NCBI GenBank assembly: GCA_003635315.1
Contig: PYJD01000038.1
Location: 1-39,807 of the forward strand
Direction of reading: 5' to 3'
DNA from: Candidatus Poribacteria bacterium
GTDB lineage: Bacteria; Poribacteria; WGA-4E; WGA-3G
Length of the DNA stretch: 39,807 nucleotides
Shown here: piece after piece, positions 25,643 through 34,668 of the stretch
Layout: each line of letters begins with the position of its first letter
How positions within the stretch are numbered: the stretch's first letter is position 1
The notes under the pieces: generated by a model
Told to the model about the DNA's origin: nothing
What the model saw: only the letters and a program-made list of their open reading frames with translations
The model's database searches: none
Made by a program: the position numbers and the translations under genes

Positions 25643-28267
25643 ATGAAAATAGAGGACCTCTCCGTTTCGCGGCGTGGAAAACTCGTCGTAATTGACCATC
25701 AAAAGTATCAAATTGAGTATAACTTATCAAAAGGCACATGGAATTATAATGACCATACAGGTAAGACCATTATCAAGAACGGTTTAACACAAGTAGGTCT
25801 TACTGACGGTACAACCCTTAAGACATCTGATGCAGGGTTCAGAGAATTTACTACAGAGGCTGTAGAAACTGATTCATATGGAACATATCAACTCTTACGC
25901 TTCTCGTATCAACCTGAGAAGAATACACCTTTGTCAACAGATGATGAAGACGAAGAATCTCAAAACTCAGAAAACACTGATGATTCCGAACCTACTTCTG
26001 AAACTATCGAAACAGATTCCAATGAGCAAATAATACAAGATGATGGTTCGAATCGACCAGATATCCGAATAAACACCTACCTAACTTGTTATACAGATCA
26101 ACCCTATGTTTTACTCAAAATAGGTGTTGAAAATCTTAATTCATCATCACTCTTCTTAAAAGACATTTCCCTAATTGACATTTCAACAAAGAACGGTCTA
26201 ATTCAATTAGGGGGACATCCATCACAATACCATCTTTACCTAAAATTACCTCCAATATCTCCAAGTTCAGGTACACATAAGAAAATTTATGATGGGTTCA
26301 ATCTGACCAAAGACAATACATCCCAACCTTGTCAGGATGGGATACTTTATGACACAGAAACTAAGAACTCTCTCCTATTTGGTTTTCTAACCACAGACAA
26401 GTGGTGGCCAAGTGTTAAAGTCGGATATCAAGCTTCTAAACGTAAGTCTCAGCAAGGAATTACTACATGGGGTTTATATCATGAATGTGAAACCACAGAA
26501 TGTGAAGCAGGAAATGAAATAACTACTGAAATTGGATACATAGATTTTGTTGAACAAGCAACTGCTTCTTACAAGCAATATACTGAAAGACTTAGTAAAG
26601 ACAATAATGCTATTACTTCAATGGATCTAACTTCACAAAATAATAAGAATTCAGTTGATTATGAATTTGATAGCAAGACTATATCAGGATGGAGTATTAC
26701 TTCTGAAAAGAACGACGGAAAACTATCTGCCAAGTATATTGATGAACATACACGTGCTATTGCCGAAAATCCTCTATTTAAACCGGTTTATTCTGGTGGG
26801 ATTGATTATATACATTTAGAATCTGGTTGGCAGAACGTTCCAGGAGAGATTAATCTAAATACGGATGATTTTCCTGATGGTATGTCTTCTGTTGTTGATA
26901 AAATTCATGATCTCGGTTTCAAGGTAAGTATCTGTATTGATCCTTATGTAATAGATACTAATTCTAAAATAAATTCAAAGTTCCCGGATATCTGTCTGCG
27001 ATCAACAGATAATAATAACCCATCCAAGGAAAATAACTCTAATCCTACAAATGAACCTGTTGAGGTATACCTACCTGGAAGAAAGAAAGCACTTGCCATA
27101 TTAGATGTTTCGCATCCTGAAACCCGGAAACACGTTAAAAAGTGGATTAAAAAGATCAGTGATGAATGGGGTTTTGACTTAATCAAAACAGATATGTCGA
27201 GTTATACAAGCGGGATGATGTCTGTTATACAGAATGTATCTTGGTATGATAAATCTCTTACCTCCACAGAATTGTATCGTCTTGCTATTAATACAGTTAA
27301 GGAATCTGTTGATTCTACACAGAATAAGCCAATCCTATCTGGATATAACGTAATTGATTGTGCTTGTGTTGGAAGTATACCAATTAATTTCCCGCTTCTA
27401 AGGCATAAGTATGTACATAATACCGATTCTTGGCACCAGCAAAATGGGATAAAACATAAACTTAGCCGTTATACAAGATATTTATCAGTTCATAACCTTC
27501 TGTGGAGACAAGCGTATGGTGAACTATCTGTTGATTCACCACGACCTGCGAATGAGGTAATTGTTGAATTAACTGCTGCTGCATTAAGTGGTGGGGCAGT
27601 TTTTTGTGTGAATGATCCAACATCCTTCTCCCATCATCGTGCTGAATTAATAGCTAAAATACTACCTATTTCCCATCAGTCAGCATATTCAGCTGATCGT
27701 TTTGACAAACTTCTTCCTGAAATTTGGCACTTACCTGTATCTAATCCCCAAGAATCCTGGGATCTTATTGGAATATTTAATTGGAGCGATCATCAAGAAG
27801 ATATACTCTTAGATTTAGCAGATACAACTATGGATGTTGACAAGGATTTCTTAGTCCACGATTTTTGGATGCGACAATACTTAGGTATAGTATCCAAAAA
27901 AGTTAGTTTGATGAATATTCCACCTCGATCGGCGAAATTGCTCTGTTTACGTGAACAACAACATGTACCTCAACTCCTATCCACAGACCTACACTATTCA
28001 CAAGGGGCAGTCGAAATACTATCTGCTGGTTGGGATGAACACAGCCAAAGTTTTATGCTTGTTTGTAAACCACCAAGAGAATCGGAAGGTACATTCTATA
28101 TTCATGTACCAGAAGAGTATATTCCAATCAGTGTTTCTACATTTGGAAGCAAATATCGATATAAATGGGAAAAACCTGTTTATGAGTTAACATTTAATCC
28201 TACAGATTCACTGATCCATAGTAGTATTCAGTTTTCTAAAACCACTGGAGGATTTGAAGAAAGTTAG
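25643..28267 (+). CDS. GH36-family alpha-galactosidase-like glycoside hydrolase
   Basis: An 874-residue protein with an N-terminal beta-sandwich, a central (beta/alpha)8 barrel from about residue 340 to 700, and a C-terminal beta domain. The barrel shows GGIDYIHLESGW, the nucleophile region FDLIKTDMSSY (D517) and a candidate acid/base Asp in HNTDSW (D595). These positions match GH36/melibiase catalytic residues. An acidic low-complexity insert (about residues 94-137, Asp/Glu/Ser/Thr-rich) interrupts the N-terminal domain. No signal peptide, so probably cytoplasmic, acting on imported alpha-galactosides or similar. It is longer than typical 700-740 residue bacterial GH36 enzymes, partly because of the insert. 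A family A element lies in its upstream region. Confidence 0.85.
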   Translation: MKIEDLSVSRRGKLVVIDHQKYQIEYNLSKGTWNYNDHTGKTIIKNGLTQVGLTDGTTLKTSDAGFREFTTEAVETDSYGTYQLLRFSYQPEKNTPLSTDDEDEESQNSENTDDSEPTSETIETDSNEQIIQDDGSNRPDIRINTYLTCYTDQPYVLLKIGVENLNSSSLFLKDISLIDISTKNGLIQLGGHPSQYHLYLKLPPISPSSGTHKKIYDGFNLTKDNTSQPCQDGILYDTETKNSLLFGFLTTDKWWPSVKVGYQASKRKSQQGITTWGLYHECETTECEAGNEITTEIGYIDFVEQATASYKQYTERLSKDNNAITSMDLTSQNNKNSVDYEFDSKTISGWSITSEKNDGKLSAKYIDEHTRAIAENPLFKPVYSGGIDYIHLESGWQNVPGEINLNTDDFPDGMSSVVDKIHDLGFKVSICIDPYVIDTNSKINSKFPDICLRSTDNNNPSKENNSNPTNEPVEVYLPGRKKALAILDVSHPETRKHVKKWIKKISDEWGFDLIKTDMSSYTSGMMSVIQNVSWYDKSLTSTELYRLAINTVKESVDSTQNKPILSGYNVIDCACVGSIPINFPLLRHKYVHNTDSWHQQNGIKHKLSRYTRYLSVHNLLWRQAYGELSVDSPRPANEVIVELTAAALSGGAVFCVNDPTSFSHHRAELIAKILPISHQSAYSADRFDKLLPEIWHLPVSNPQESWDLIGIFNWSDHQEDILLDLADTTMDVDKDFLVHDFWMRQYLGIVSKKVSLMNIPPRSAKLLCLREQQHVPQLLSTDLHYSQGAVEILSAGWDEHSQSFMLVCKPPRESEGTFYIHVPEEYIPISVSTFGSKYRYKWEKPVYELTFNPTDSLIHSSIQFSKTTGGFEES

Positions 28268-28296
28268 GAAATTAATGGTTCCGGTTACCGAAGAAC

Positions 28297-28370
28297 TATA
28301 GTGAACATTGAAAATTATAATACAAAATCCCTGTAGGAGCGATCTCCGAATCGCGAGTTAACTCAGTTAG
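28297..28370. repeat. Solo family B left end with TGTAGGAGCGATC hairpin
   Basis: CTATAGTGAACATTGAAAAT is followed by an ACAAAATCCC segment and TGTAGGAGCGATCTCCGAAT, then CGCG. It matches the interior of the family B element at 11451. No right end is seen, so it is truncated. Confidence 0.55.
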
Positions 28371-28414
28371 CGTTTATTCATTTAGATATAGTATTAGATA
28401 TATTCTGACACTTG

Positions 28415-29101
28415 ATGAAATCTGTGCTACAAAGTAGATACTTGGGTTGTTTTTCTAAAATGTTAGACCAATCTTCAAATAACGAAAAACTATTACAAAT
28501 AAAAAAACGGGCAGCTGAATGTATAGACTGTAATCTATCTAAGTCTCGTGAGAATGTAGTTTTTGGAAGTGGAGATCCGAATTCAAAATTGGCTGTTATC
28601 GCTGAAGGTCCATCTGCAGCTGATAATCACACATCATTTCCTTTCTCAGGTCCTGCAGGTAATATGTTGGATGAAGTACTCGCTGCCAATGAAATCACAA
28701 GGGCGGAAATATGGTTGACCAATATAATAAAATGTCGTGCAGCCGATCAACATCAAAATGGATTGAAAAACAGACCACCAAAGATTACAGAAATAAAAGC
28801 ATGCTCAAAATGGTTGGACAATGAGTTGACTATCATACAACCTTTTGTCATCTTATGTCTCGGATCACCTGCTGCAAAAACACTCATTCAATCAGGTTTT
28901 AAAATTACTGAGGAACGTGGTATCTGGTACACGGATACACGGTATTCACCCTTTGCCATTGCAACATATAATCCTGCTTATGTTTTACGTCAAGAAGGTG
29001 ATGACTTTATGAAATTAAGATCAACGATTATTGACGACATTGGAAAAGCAAAACGAAAATTATCTGAAGCAAATGAATATAAAAGAACAACACTCTTTTG
29101 A
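28415..29101 (+). CDS. Family-4-like uracil-DNA glycosylase with Fe-S cysteines
   Basis: About 228 residues. Four cysteines placed as in [4Fe-4S] family-4 uracil-DNA glycosylases: CIDC (C36, C39 from ATG 28415), IKCRA and KACSKWL. Motif A reads AEGPSAADNHTSFPFSGPAG, close to the usual GEGPG...PFxGxAG but with changes. The usual motif-B His-Pro (THPA-like) is Asn-Pro here (ATYNPAYVLR). Expected role: removing uracil from DNA in base-excision repair. The start is unclear: TTG 28412, ATG 28415 or ATG 28460, none with a good Shine-Dalgarno. The TGA stop overlaps an upstream TTG of the phosphatase frame, so the two genes may be cotranscribed. Confidence 0.8.
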   Translation: MKSVLQSRYLGCFSKMLDQSSNNEKLLQIKKRAAECIDCNLSKSRENVVFGSGDPNSKLAVIAEGPSAADNHTSFPFSGPAGNMLDEVLAANEITRAEIWLTNIIKCRAADQHQNGLKNRPPKITEIKACSKWLDNELTIIQPFVILCLGSPAAKTLIQSGFKITEERGIWYTDTRYSPFAIATYNPAYVLRQEGDDFMKLRSTIIDDIGKAKRKLSEANEYKRTTLF

Positions 29102-29139
29102 CAGAAATTCAATATATATTTACCCAAACAGAGAAAATA

Positions 29140-30147
29140 ATGATAACAAGAAAACAGATTGCAATCGATGCTGTAATTAAGGCTACAGAATTATGTCAAA
29201 CAGTCCAATCGGAGATGGTATCTACAGATACAATACAAAAAAAGGATCGGAGTCCTGTGACTATAGCAGATTTTGGATCACAAGCAATAATTTGTAAAGT
29301 CATTGGGGATACTTTTCCTGAGGATATTGTAGTAGGTGAAGAAGATGCCAATTCACTTAGGTCCAATTCCGAACTACTGGATCGGGTCGTTGATAATGTA
29401 AAAACGACTATTACTGTAAATGCAAACATAACTGGTAGTCATCTCGGTGATGATTCTGATACAATCAAACATGAACAAGTCTGTGAATGGATTGATAGGG
29501 GTTCTGGTGATATCGGTGAAAGTTATTGGACCCTTGATCCAATTGATGGTACAAAAGGATTTCTTAGAAAAGACCAATACGCTATAGCATTAGCTTGGAT
29601 AGACGAAGGTATAGTGAAGCTGGGAGTATTGAGTTGTCCAAATTTACCACATCAACTTAATGGTAGTTCATCAGACAAAGGTAGCCTATTTGTAGCAGTT
29701 AAAGGTGAAGGAACATCACTACATACATTAGAAGGTGATTTCGTAAAAAAAATAGATATTTCTGATAGTGTTCCATGTTTAGCGGAGAGTTTTGAATCCA
29801 CTCATGGAGATACTGATACTCATGCCAAAATAGCCAATAAACTCGGTCTAAATGCACCGCCAGTTCAAATCGACAGTCAAGCGAAGTATGGGATTGTTGC
29901 ACGAGGAGAAGCATCATTATACATTCGATTACCCAATCCTGCCTCCCCAGATTATCGCGAATGTATTTGGGATCATGCCGCTGGAATGCTCGTAGTCGAA
30001 GAAGCTGGGGGGATAGTTACTGATGCACATGGAATGGCATTAAGTTACTTGACTGGTAGACGTATGACCAATAATCATGGTATTATTGCCACTACTAAAT
30101 CATTACATCCGATAGTATTGACTATTCTATCAGAAATCTCTTTGTAG
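29140..30147 (+). CDS. Inositol-monophosphatase-family phosphatase, 3'(2'),5'-bisphosphate nucleotidase (HAL2)-like
   Basis: About 335 residues from ATG 29140; the frame stays open up to TTG 29098, which overlaps the preceding stop, but the family N-terminus matches the later ATG. Metal-site motifs: VVGEEDA (Glu ligand), YWTLDPIDGTKGFLR (DPIDGT signature) and CIWDHAAGMLVVEEAGG (C-terminal Asp signature). The TKGF extension of the signature and the SQAKYGIVARGEA segment are typical of HAL2/SAL1 enzymes that dephosphorylate PAP from sulfate assimilation or tRNA/ACP metabolism. Lithium sensitivity is known for the family. Position after the DNA glycosylase suggests cotranscription only. Confidence 0.88.
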   Translation: MITRKQIAIDAVIKATELCQTVQSEMVSTDTIQKKDRSPVTIADFGSQAIICKVIGDTFPEDIVVGEEDANSLRSNSELLDRVVDNVKTTITVNANITGSHLGDDSDTIKHEQVCEWIDRGSGDIGESYWTLDPIDGTKGFLRKDQYAIALAWIDEGIVKLGVLSCPNLPHQLNGSSSDKGSLFVAVKGEGTSLHTLEGDFVKKIDISDSVPCLAESFESTHGDTDTHAKIANKLGLNAPPVQIDSQAKYGIVARGEASLYIRLPNPASPDYRECIWDHAAGMLVVEEAGGIVTDAHGMALSYLTGRRMTNNHGIIATTKSLHPIVLTILSEISL

Positions 30148-30188
30148 ATTGATTTTCAGGCTCAGTCTAAATGCTCTCTGTATATTTC

Positions 30189-30217
30189 TTGTACATTAAC
30201 AACTTATGATATAGAAT
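30189..30217 (+). promoter_or_regulatory. Sigma70-like promoter candidate
   Basis: TTGTAC (30189-30194), a 17-base spacer and TAGAAT (30212-30217) lie upstream of AAGGAG (30242-30247) and the dehydrogenase ATG. By eye only. Confidence 0.4.
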
Positions 30218-30252
30218 ACAGATAATTATCGTAATATCCTTAAGGAGTGAAT

Positions 30253-31221
30253 ATGAAAGCGGGGCAAATCGTCGCACCACATCAAATTGAAATTATTGAT
30301 ATAGATAAACCCAATATAGATGACTATCCTGATGGAACTGTGATGATAAAGACTATTCATAGCGCTGTATGTGGGAGTGATATGCCAAGTTTTGTTCTTG
30401 AACATCCAGCAGATCGGTATCCATTTGGTCCGGGATTATCTATCCATGAGGCAATTGGTGTTGTGACTGATAGCAAATCAAAAAAGTATAAAATCGGTGA
30501 TGAAGTCCTGGCATTGCCTCGACATGTTGGCGGTTGTGCCGAATATTTCTTATCGGATGAAAGTTCTACCGTTCCTTTAGTAGATTATCCGCATAAAGAT
30601 TGTATCCTCATGTCACAACCCCTTGGGACTGTTATCTGGGCATGTAGAAAATTAGGTAATATTCTGGATCAGGATGTTGTTGTTATAGGTCAAGGTCCAA
30701 TGGGATTACTCATAACCCATATGTTGAGTAATCTTGGAGCAAAACGAATTATAACATCTGATTTAGTTGATTTCAGGTTAAAAGTATCCAAACAGATGCG
30801 TGCAACACACACTGTTAACGCAGCAACTGATGATTTAATCGAGGCTGTCACTGATATAACTGATGGAAAGATGGCTGATCTTGTCGTAGAGGTGGTAGGA
30901 CATCAAACTGAAACAATAAATACCTGTCTTAAGCTACTCAGACGTGAGGGAACGCTACTTGCGTTTGGTGTTCCAGATGATGAATTCTACGATTTTGGTT
31001 TCTCGGAATTTTTCAGGAAGAATTTGCAGTTTATTGGGTCTGTTGGTCCAGATATACAAAATGATTTTCCGTTAGCAATAGACATGATCGCACAAGGAAG
31101 AATAGATGTATCCCCAATCATTACACATCATCTTCCATTTACAGAAGCACAAAAAGGTTTTGAAATGGCACTACACAAGAAGAATGAAGCAATTAAAATT
31201 GTCTTTGATTATCCAGAGTAA
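30253..31221 (+). CDS. Zinc-type medium-chain dehydrogenase
   Basis: About 322 residues of the alcohol/sorbitol/threonine dehydrogenase (MDR) superfamily. Catalytic zinc ligands: C40 in VCGSD and H65-E66 in SIHEAIG. The four-cysteine structural zinc lobe is missing (the region around PRHVGGCAEYF has one Cys). The Rossmann motif GQGPMG is in VVVIGQGPMGLL. ATG 30253 is chosen over GTG 30247 because AAGGAG sits five bases before it and overlaps the GTG. Likely substrate: a polyol or sugar alcohol. It is convergent with a Gfo/Idh gene, a pairing seen in sugar-catabolic regions of such genomes. Confidence 0.88.
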   Translation: MKAGQIVAPHQIEIIDIDKPNIDDYPDGTVMIKTIHSAVCGSDMPSFVLEHPADRYPFGPGLSIHEAIGVVTDSKSKKYKIGDEVLALPRHVGGCAEYFLSDESSTVPLVDYPHKDCILMSQPLGTVIWACRKLGNILDQDVVVIGQGPMGLLITHMLSNLGAKRIITSDLVDFRLKVSKQMRATHTVNAATDDLIEAVTDITDGKMADLVVEVVGHQTETINTCLKLLRREGTLLAFGVPDDEFYDFGFSEFFRKNLQFIGSVGPDIQNDFPLAIDMIAQGRIDVSPIITHHLPFTEAQKGFEMALHKKNEAIKIVFDYPE

Positions 31222-31246
31222 CAGATCGACTACAGCTGCTAACTAT

Positions 31247-32299
31247 CTAAGATAAAGGTAATTCAACAATACGTCCTTCACGACTTGATTGATAAATAGC
31301 AAGGATAATCTCAACTGATTTTCGACCTTCACGTCCATCAACTAAATGTGTTGAATCAGATTCAATTCCATTAATTAAGTTCTCCATTTGTCGACGGTGA
31401 TTCGCATGATTAATGGCTCTTGGGTCTGAAGCACCACCACCAGTATTGGTTTGTTGAGCAAATTCATCTCTGATTTTAGCATCATCTGGTAGTTCAGGAT
31501 CGAATTCCCATTTGGTAATATCTTCTTCTTCGAGTATAGCAGTTCCTTGTGTACCACAAATTTCGGTTTTCTTGAACATACCAGGATATGCAGCGGTTGT
31601 TCCTTCAATTACACCTAATGCACCACTTTCAAAACGAAGAGCAGCAGCGGCAACATCTTCAACTTCGATTCTTTGATGCGCTAATGTATCGGTAAACGCT
31701 TGAACTGACTTCACTGGACCCATAAAATACTGGAGTAGATCGATAGCATGGATAGATTGGTTCATAAGGGCACCACCACCATCAAGATCCCATGTACCTC
31801 TCCAACCACCACTATCGTAGTATTCTTGGGATCGGAACCACTTGATGTAGGAACTGCCTAATGTTAATTTACCGAAACGACCACTATCAATCGTTTCTTT
31901 GACAAGTTGTGATCCCTTCGTGAATCGTGAATTAAATATAGCACATAATCGGACATCTGCATCATCACAAGCTTGAATTATTTCATCACACCGTTGCAAT
32001 GTGATTTCTAACGGTTTTTCTACAATAACATGCTTACCAGCATTTGCTGCAGCAACAGCAGGATCTAAATGAGCACCACTTGGGGTACATATACATACAA
32101 TGTCAACATCATCTCGTTTGAGCATCTCGTTGTAATCTGAATATGTATCAACATTGTATCTATCTGCAAGACGTTTTGAATTTTCAGTCTTACGAGAACT
32201 TACGGCAACTAACTGACCATGTTCTAACTCTGATATTGCAGCGGAGTGAAAATCCGATATGCTACCGCATCCGATTATTCCAAAACCGTACTTTTTCAT
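31247..32299 (-). CDS. Gfo/Idh/MocA family oxidoreductase
   Basis: A 350-residue NAD(P)-dependent sugar or cyclitol dehydrogenase. The cofactor loop GCGSIS is at residues 10-15 and the EKP motif at 94-96. The GGGALMNQSIHAIDLLQYF helix carries the conserved substrate-side Asp/His pair. Full length for the family. The second such enzyme in the window, and not a close duplicate of that at 772. AAGGAA lies upstream at a longer-than-usual distance. It is divergent from the TPR gene (61-bp gap) and convergent with the zinc dehydrogenase (25-bp gap). Confidence 0.92.
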   Translation of the reverse strand: MKKYGFGIIGCGSISDFHSAAISELEHGQLVAVSSRKTENSKRLADRYNVDTYSDYNEMLKRDDVDIVCICTPSGAHLDPAVAAANAGKHVIVEKPLEITLQRCDEIIQACDDADVRLCAIFNSRFTKGSQLVKETIDSGRFGKLTLGSSYIKWFRSQEYYDSGGWRGTWDLDGGGALMNQSIHAIDLLQYFMGPVKSVQAFTDTLAHQRIEVEDVAAAALRFESGALGVIEGTTAAYPGMFKKTEICGTQGTAILEEEDITKWEFDPELPDDAKIRDEFAQQTNTGGGASDPRAINHANHRRQMENLINGIESDSTHLVDGREGRKSVEIILAIYQSSREGRIVELPLS

Positions 32300-32359
32300 A
32301 GGATGTTTATTCCTTTATAATCATTTCTAATCTGGTATAACTGATATATATATAATAAA

Positions 32360-33046
32360 ATGAACAATGACAGTCAAAATCAAGAAGATAACTTAATCAA
32401 TACATCAAAATCTGATGATACTTCTACTCAACAGCATGAATCCGACGAGAATACTATTGAAGAGCAATCCGGCTCCAATAAGACTTTTCGATTCTGTTGT
32501 ATGACATTCTGTATCGTAATAACCATTGTGTTTATTTGGGTTTGGCATCATCAAACTCAGTTTAATGATAACTACCGTAAAGCATCATTTCTTATGCGGA
32601 ATGGTGATCCTGAACAAGCAATATTAGCATATAAAAAAGCAATAAAGAATAAGAATCGGACTATTTTCTTTAAGTATGCTCCATCGGCATATAATAACCT
32701 TGGAGAAGCATACATGTTTGCTGATCAATATGACCAAGCAATTACAACATTCAAGAAGGTAATTGAAATTGAACCAGATATTCCTGAAGGATATGTAAAT
32801 TTAGCTACGGTATATCTAAGACAGAATGAACCTATGAATGCACGTGAAATATGCAAACATGCCCTTCAATCCTTCCCAAATGCTGCCTTACTACATTATA
32901 ACCTATCCTGTGCTTATTCACTCACCAATGAACCTATAGAATCAAAGAAATCTCTTATTCAAGCAATAGAACTCAATCCTGACCTACAAGAATTGGCTCA
33001 TAAGGAAGATGCACTCAAAGGAATTGTGACCCAACTTTCTCAGTAA
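32360..33046 (+). CDS. Membrane-anchored TPR-repeat protein
   Basis: A 228-residue protein: a polar, acidic N-terminal tail (1-43), one transmembrane helix (about 44-64, CMTFCIVITIVFIWVW) and a C-terminal domain of about four tetratricopeptide repeats (EQAILAYKKAIKN, AYNNLGEAYMF, DQAITTFKKVIEIEPD, AYSLTNEPIESKKSLIQAIELNPD). Predicted topology places the repeats outside the cytoplasm if the short N-tail stays in. TPRs mediate protein-protein contacts; the partner is unknown. Confidence 0.85.
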   Translation: MNNDSQNQEDNLINTSKSDDTSTQQHESDENTIEEQSGSNKTFRFCCMTFCIVITIVFIWVWHHQTQFNDNYRKASFLMRNGDPEQAILAYKKAIKNKNRTIFFKYAPSAYNNLGEAYMFADQYDQAITTFKKVIEIEPDIPEGYVNLATVYLRQNEPMNAREICKHALQSFPNAALLHYNLSCAYSLTNEPIESKKSLIQAIELNPDLQELAHKEDALKGIVTQLSQ

Positions 33047-33070
33047 TCCTTTTTCCTTATATTCTATTAT

Positions 33071-34198
33071 TTACGGTATTGTAGCGACATAAACATGTGA
33101 ATAACCTGAAACATCCGATGTATATACAACTGCTAATTCATCCGGACTAAATGAGGGATGTGGATGTGTCCACTGTGGTCCATATACAGTATCTACCTTC
33201 ATTTCCATCCAACTCAAAGATTTCTCTCTATCCCCCTCTTGTTGTGCAGCTGCCCAATCCTCCGCAACTGCATATCGACTTTTCTTCCATTGACTACCAC
33301 TTGATGAACTTTCAGGATAACATATCGGTTCATGTTCTCCAGACTTAACATCAACCAAACGTAATCCTATATCAGGATGTACTGTATCACATAACACTTT
33401 TGTTCCCTCACGGTTACTTGCAATATGCCATGCGTTGAAATCAGAGATCGTTTCCATCTTCAGTGTTTCTAACGAAATACGTCGTAGAGAATAGGGCCAA
33501 TGTGTTACGATCAGATCATCTTGAGATCCAAGGAATGTTTCATGTACCAAGAATTCGCTATTTTCATGTTCATATAACATTCGGTTTTCTGTACCATCCC
33601 GTTTGATTGTCCACATACGTGGGGCAGGATCACCAGAATACGCAATGAGATCTGCATGTTTTGGGTGAAATTGTGGGTGGATAATTGTTTGATTCGGTGA
33701 TGTATGAATAATCTCCCCACCACTTCCATCTGTGGCTGTAACGGTAATGTGTGATTTACCATCCAATTTCATTGCAGTAACAATATACTTTTCATCTGCA
33801 CTCACACTACATTCACCGAGACTGCCTTCAGGAAATACTACGAGAATTCTCTCATCTAAAGAATTAAGATGAATTGCTTTAATTGAATTTCCTTCAGTAT
33901 AAAAAAGTTCTTTTCCCTCTTTTGAGATAACACCTGAATAACCATGGACCTCATCACCATTTGTTAATTGGACAATGTCCCCGTTAGGATATTCAATCAT
34001 ATAGAAATTTGCTTTACCGGATCTATATGAAGTAAATACAAGATGTTTCTGATTTGGAGTAAAGGAGGGTGTTAAAAAATATAGGTTGTGATTAATAGTC
34101 TCGTCGCTTGTGATTTGATATATATGAGAACCAGTTTGTGAATCCGTGAATTCGCGAAGTTCGGAGGGATGGACAGATCCTTTTTCATATTTTGACAT
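33071..34198 (-). CDS. Oligogalacturonate-lyase-like beta-propeller protein
   Basis: A 375-residue protein with repeated propeller-blade patterns (FTPNQKHLVFTSYRSGKANF, VSADEKYIVTAM, FSPDELAVVYTSDVSGYSHV), TolB/WD40-like. The HVHxT-like and NHNLYFLTPSFT segments, plus PQFHPKHADLIAYSGD, resemble the oligogalacturonide lyase (PL22) family, which cleaves unsaturated digalacturonate using a metal held by His/Gln residues. No signal peptide, consistent with a cytoplasmic enzyme. PL22 assignment is moderate: many uncultured bacteria use this fold for other tasks. It is convergent with the TPR gene. Confidence 0.75.
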   Translation of the reverse strand: MSKYEKGSVHPSELREFTDSQTGSHIYQITSDETINHNLYFLTPSFTPNQKHLVFTSYRSGKANFYMIEYPNGDIVQLTNGDEVHGYSGVISKEGKELFYTEGNSIKAIHLNSLDERILVVFPEGSLGECSVSADEKYIVTAMKLDGKSHITVTATDGSGGEIIHTSPNQTIIHPQFHPKHADLIAYSGDPAPRMWTIKRDGTENRMLYEHENSEFLVHETFLGSQDDLIVTHWPYSLRRISLETLKMETISDFNAWHIASNREGTKVLCDTVHPDIGLRLVDVKSGEHEPICYPESSSSGSQWKKSRYAVAEDWAAAQQEGDREKSLSWMEMKVDTVYGPQWTHPHPSFSPDELAVVYTSDVSGYSHVYVATIP

Positions 34199-34239
34199 AG
34201 TTTGTCTCGAATAATCTCATCAAAATTGTATAGATTATC

Positions 34240-34418
34240 ATACCAATTCTATTTATTATTCTGCCATTCTTCGTAGGTCGGGTAGAGGTACGAAACCACA
34301 AATGCCATACGCGCATTTGGCGTTGATTTGGACACATGTTGATTGGATCTATCCTATTGTGTTTCGTGCCTTTAATCAAACTACCGAATAATGTAATATT
34401 ATCACTTAGAAATGGTAT
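34240..34418. mobile_element. Family A element with a CGTAGGTCGGG core
   Basis: Ends TACCAATTCT (from 34241) and AGAAATGGTA (to 34417) are flanked on both sides by the direct triplet TCA. The 179-bp interior includes CGTAGGTCGGGTAGAGGTAC and further on GTTTCGTGCC, unlike the other cores. Non-coding. Confidence 0.65.
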
Positions 34419-34668
34419 CAGTTAGTTTTAATTCCTAATATTAGCAAAGATTGTAAGCACTGACAAGTCTAAAATTAGATAATCCTAAAGATATTCACTG
34501 GGTGAACACAGATAAATTTTGATATAGGTTTTTTCTGAAGGAACGATTACTAAAACACGACCAAAAACCTTAAGTTAGAAAACTGAGTTCCTTCATATTA
34601 AGATCTGATGGATTCTTTCAATAGAATCATTTTATTCATTTAATCACATAGAAATGGTATAACCTATA
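34419..34668. other. Non-coding gap between two family A elements
   Basis: No gene is recognised. A further family A right end (AGAAATGGTA then TAA) at about 34650-34662 directly abuts the next element, but its own left end is not found. Confidence 0.4.

Noticed and set aside
25643..28267. Assignment of the large hydrolase to GH31 or GH27
   Set aside because: The order of the LIKTD nucleophile region, the HNTDSW segment and the N-terminal beta-sandwich fits GH36 better. Distant clan relatives cannot be fully excluded.
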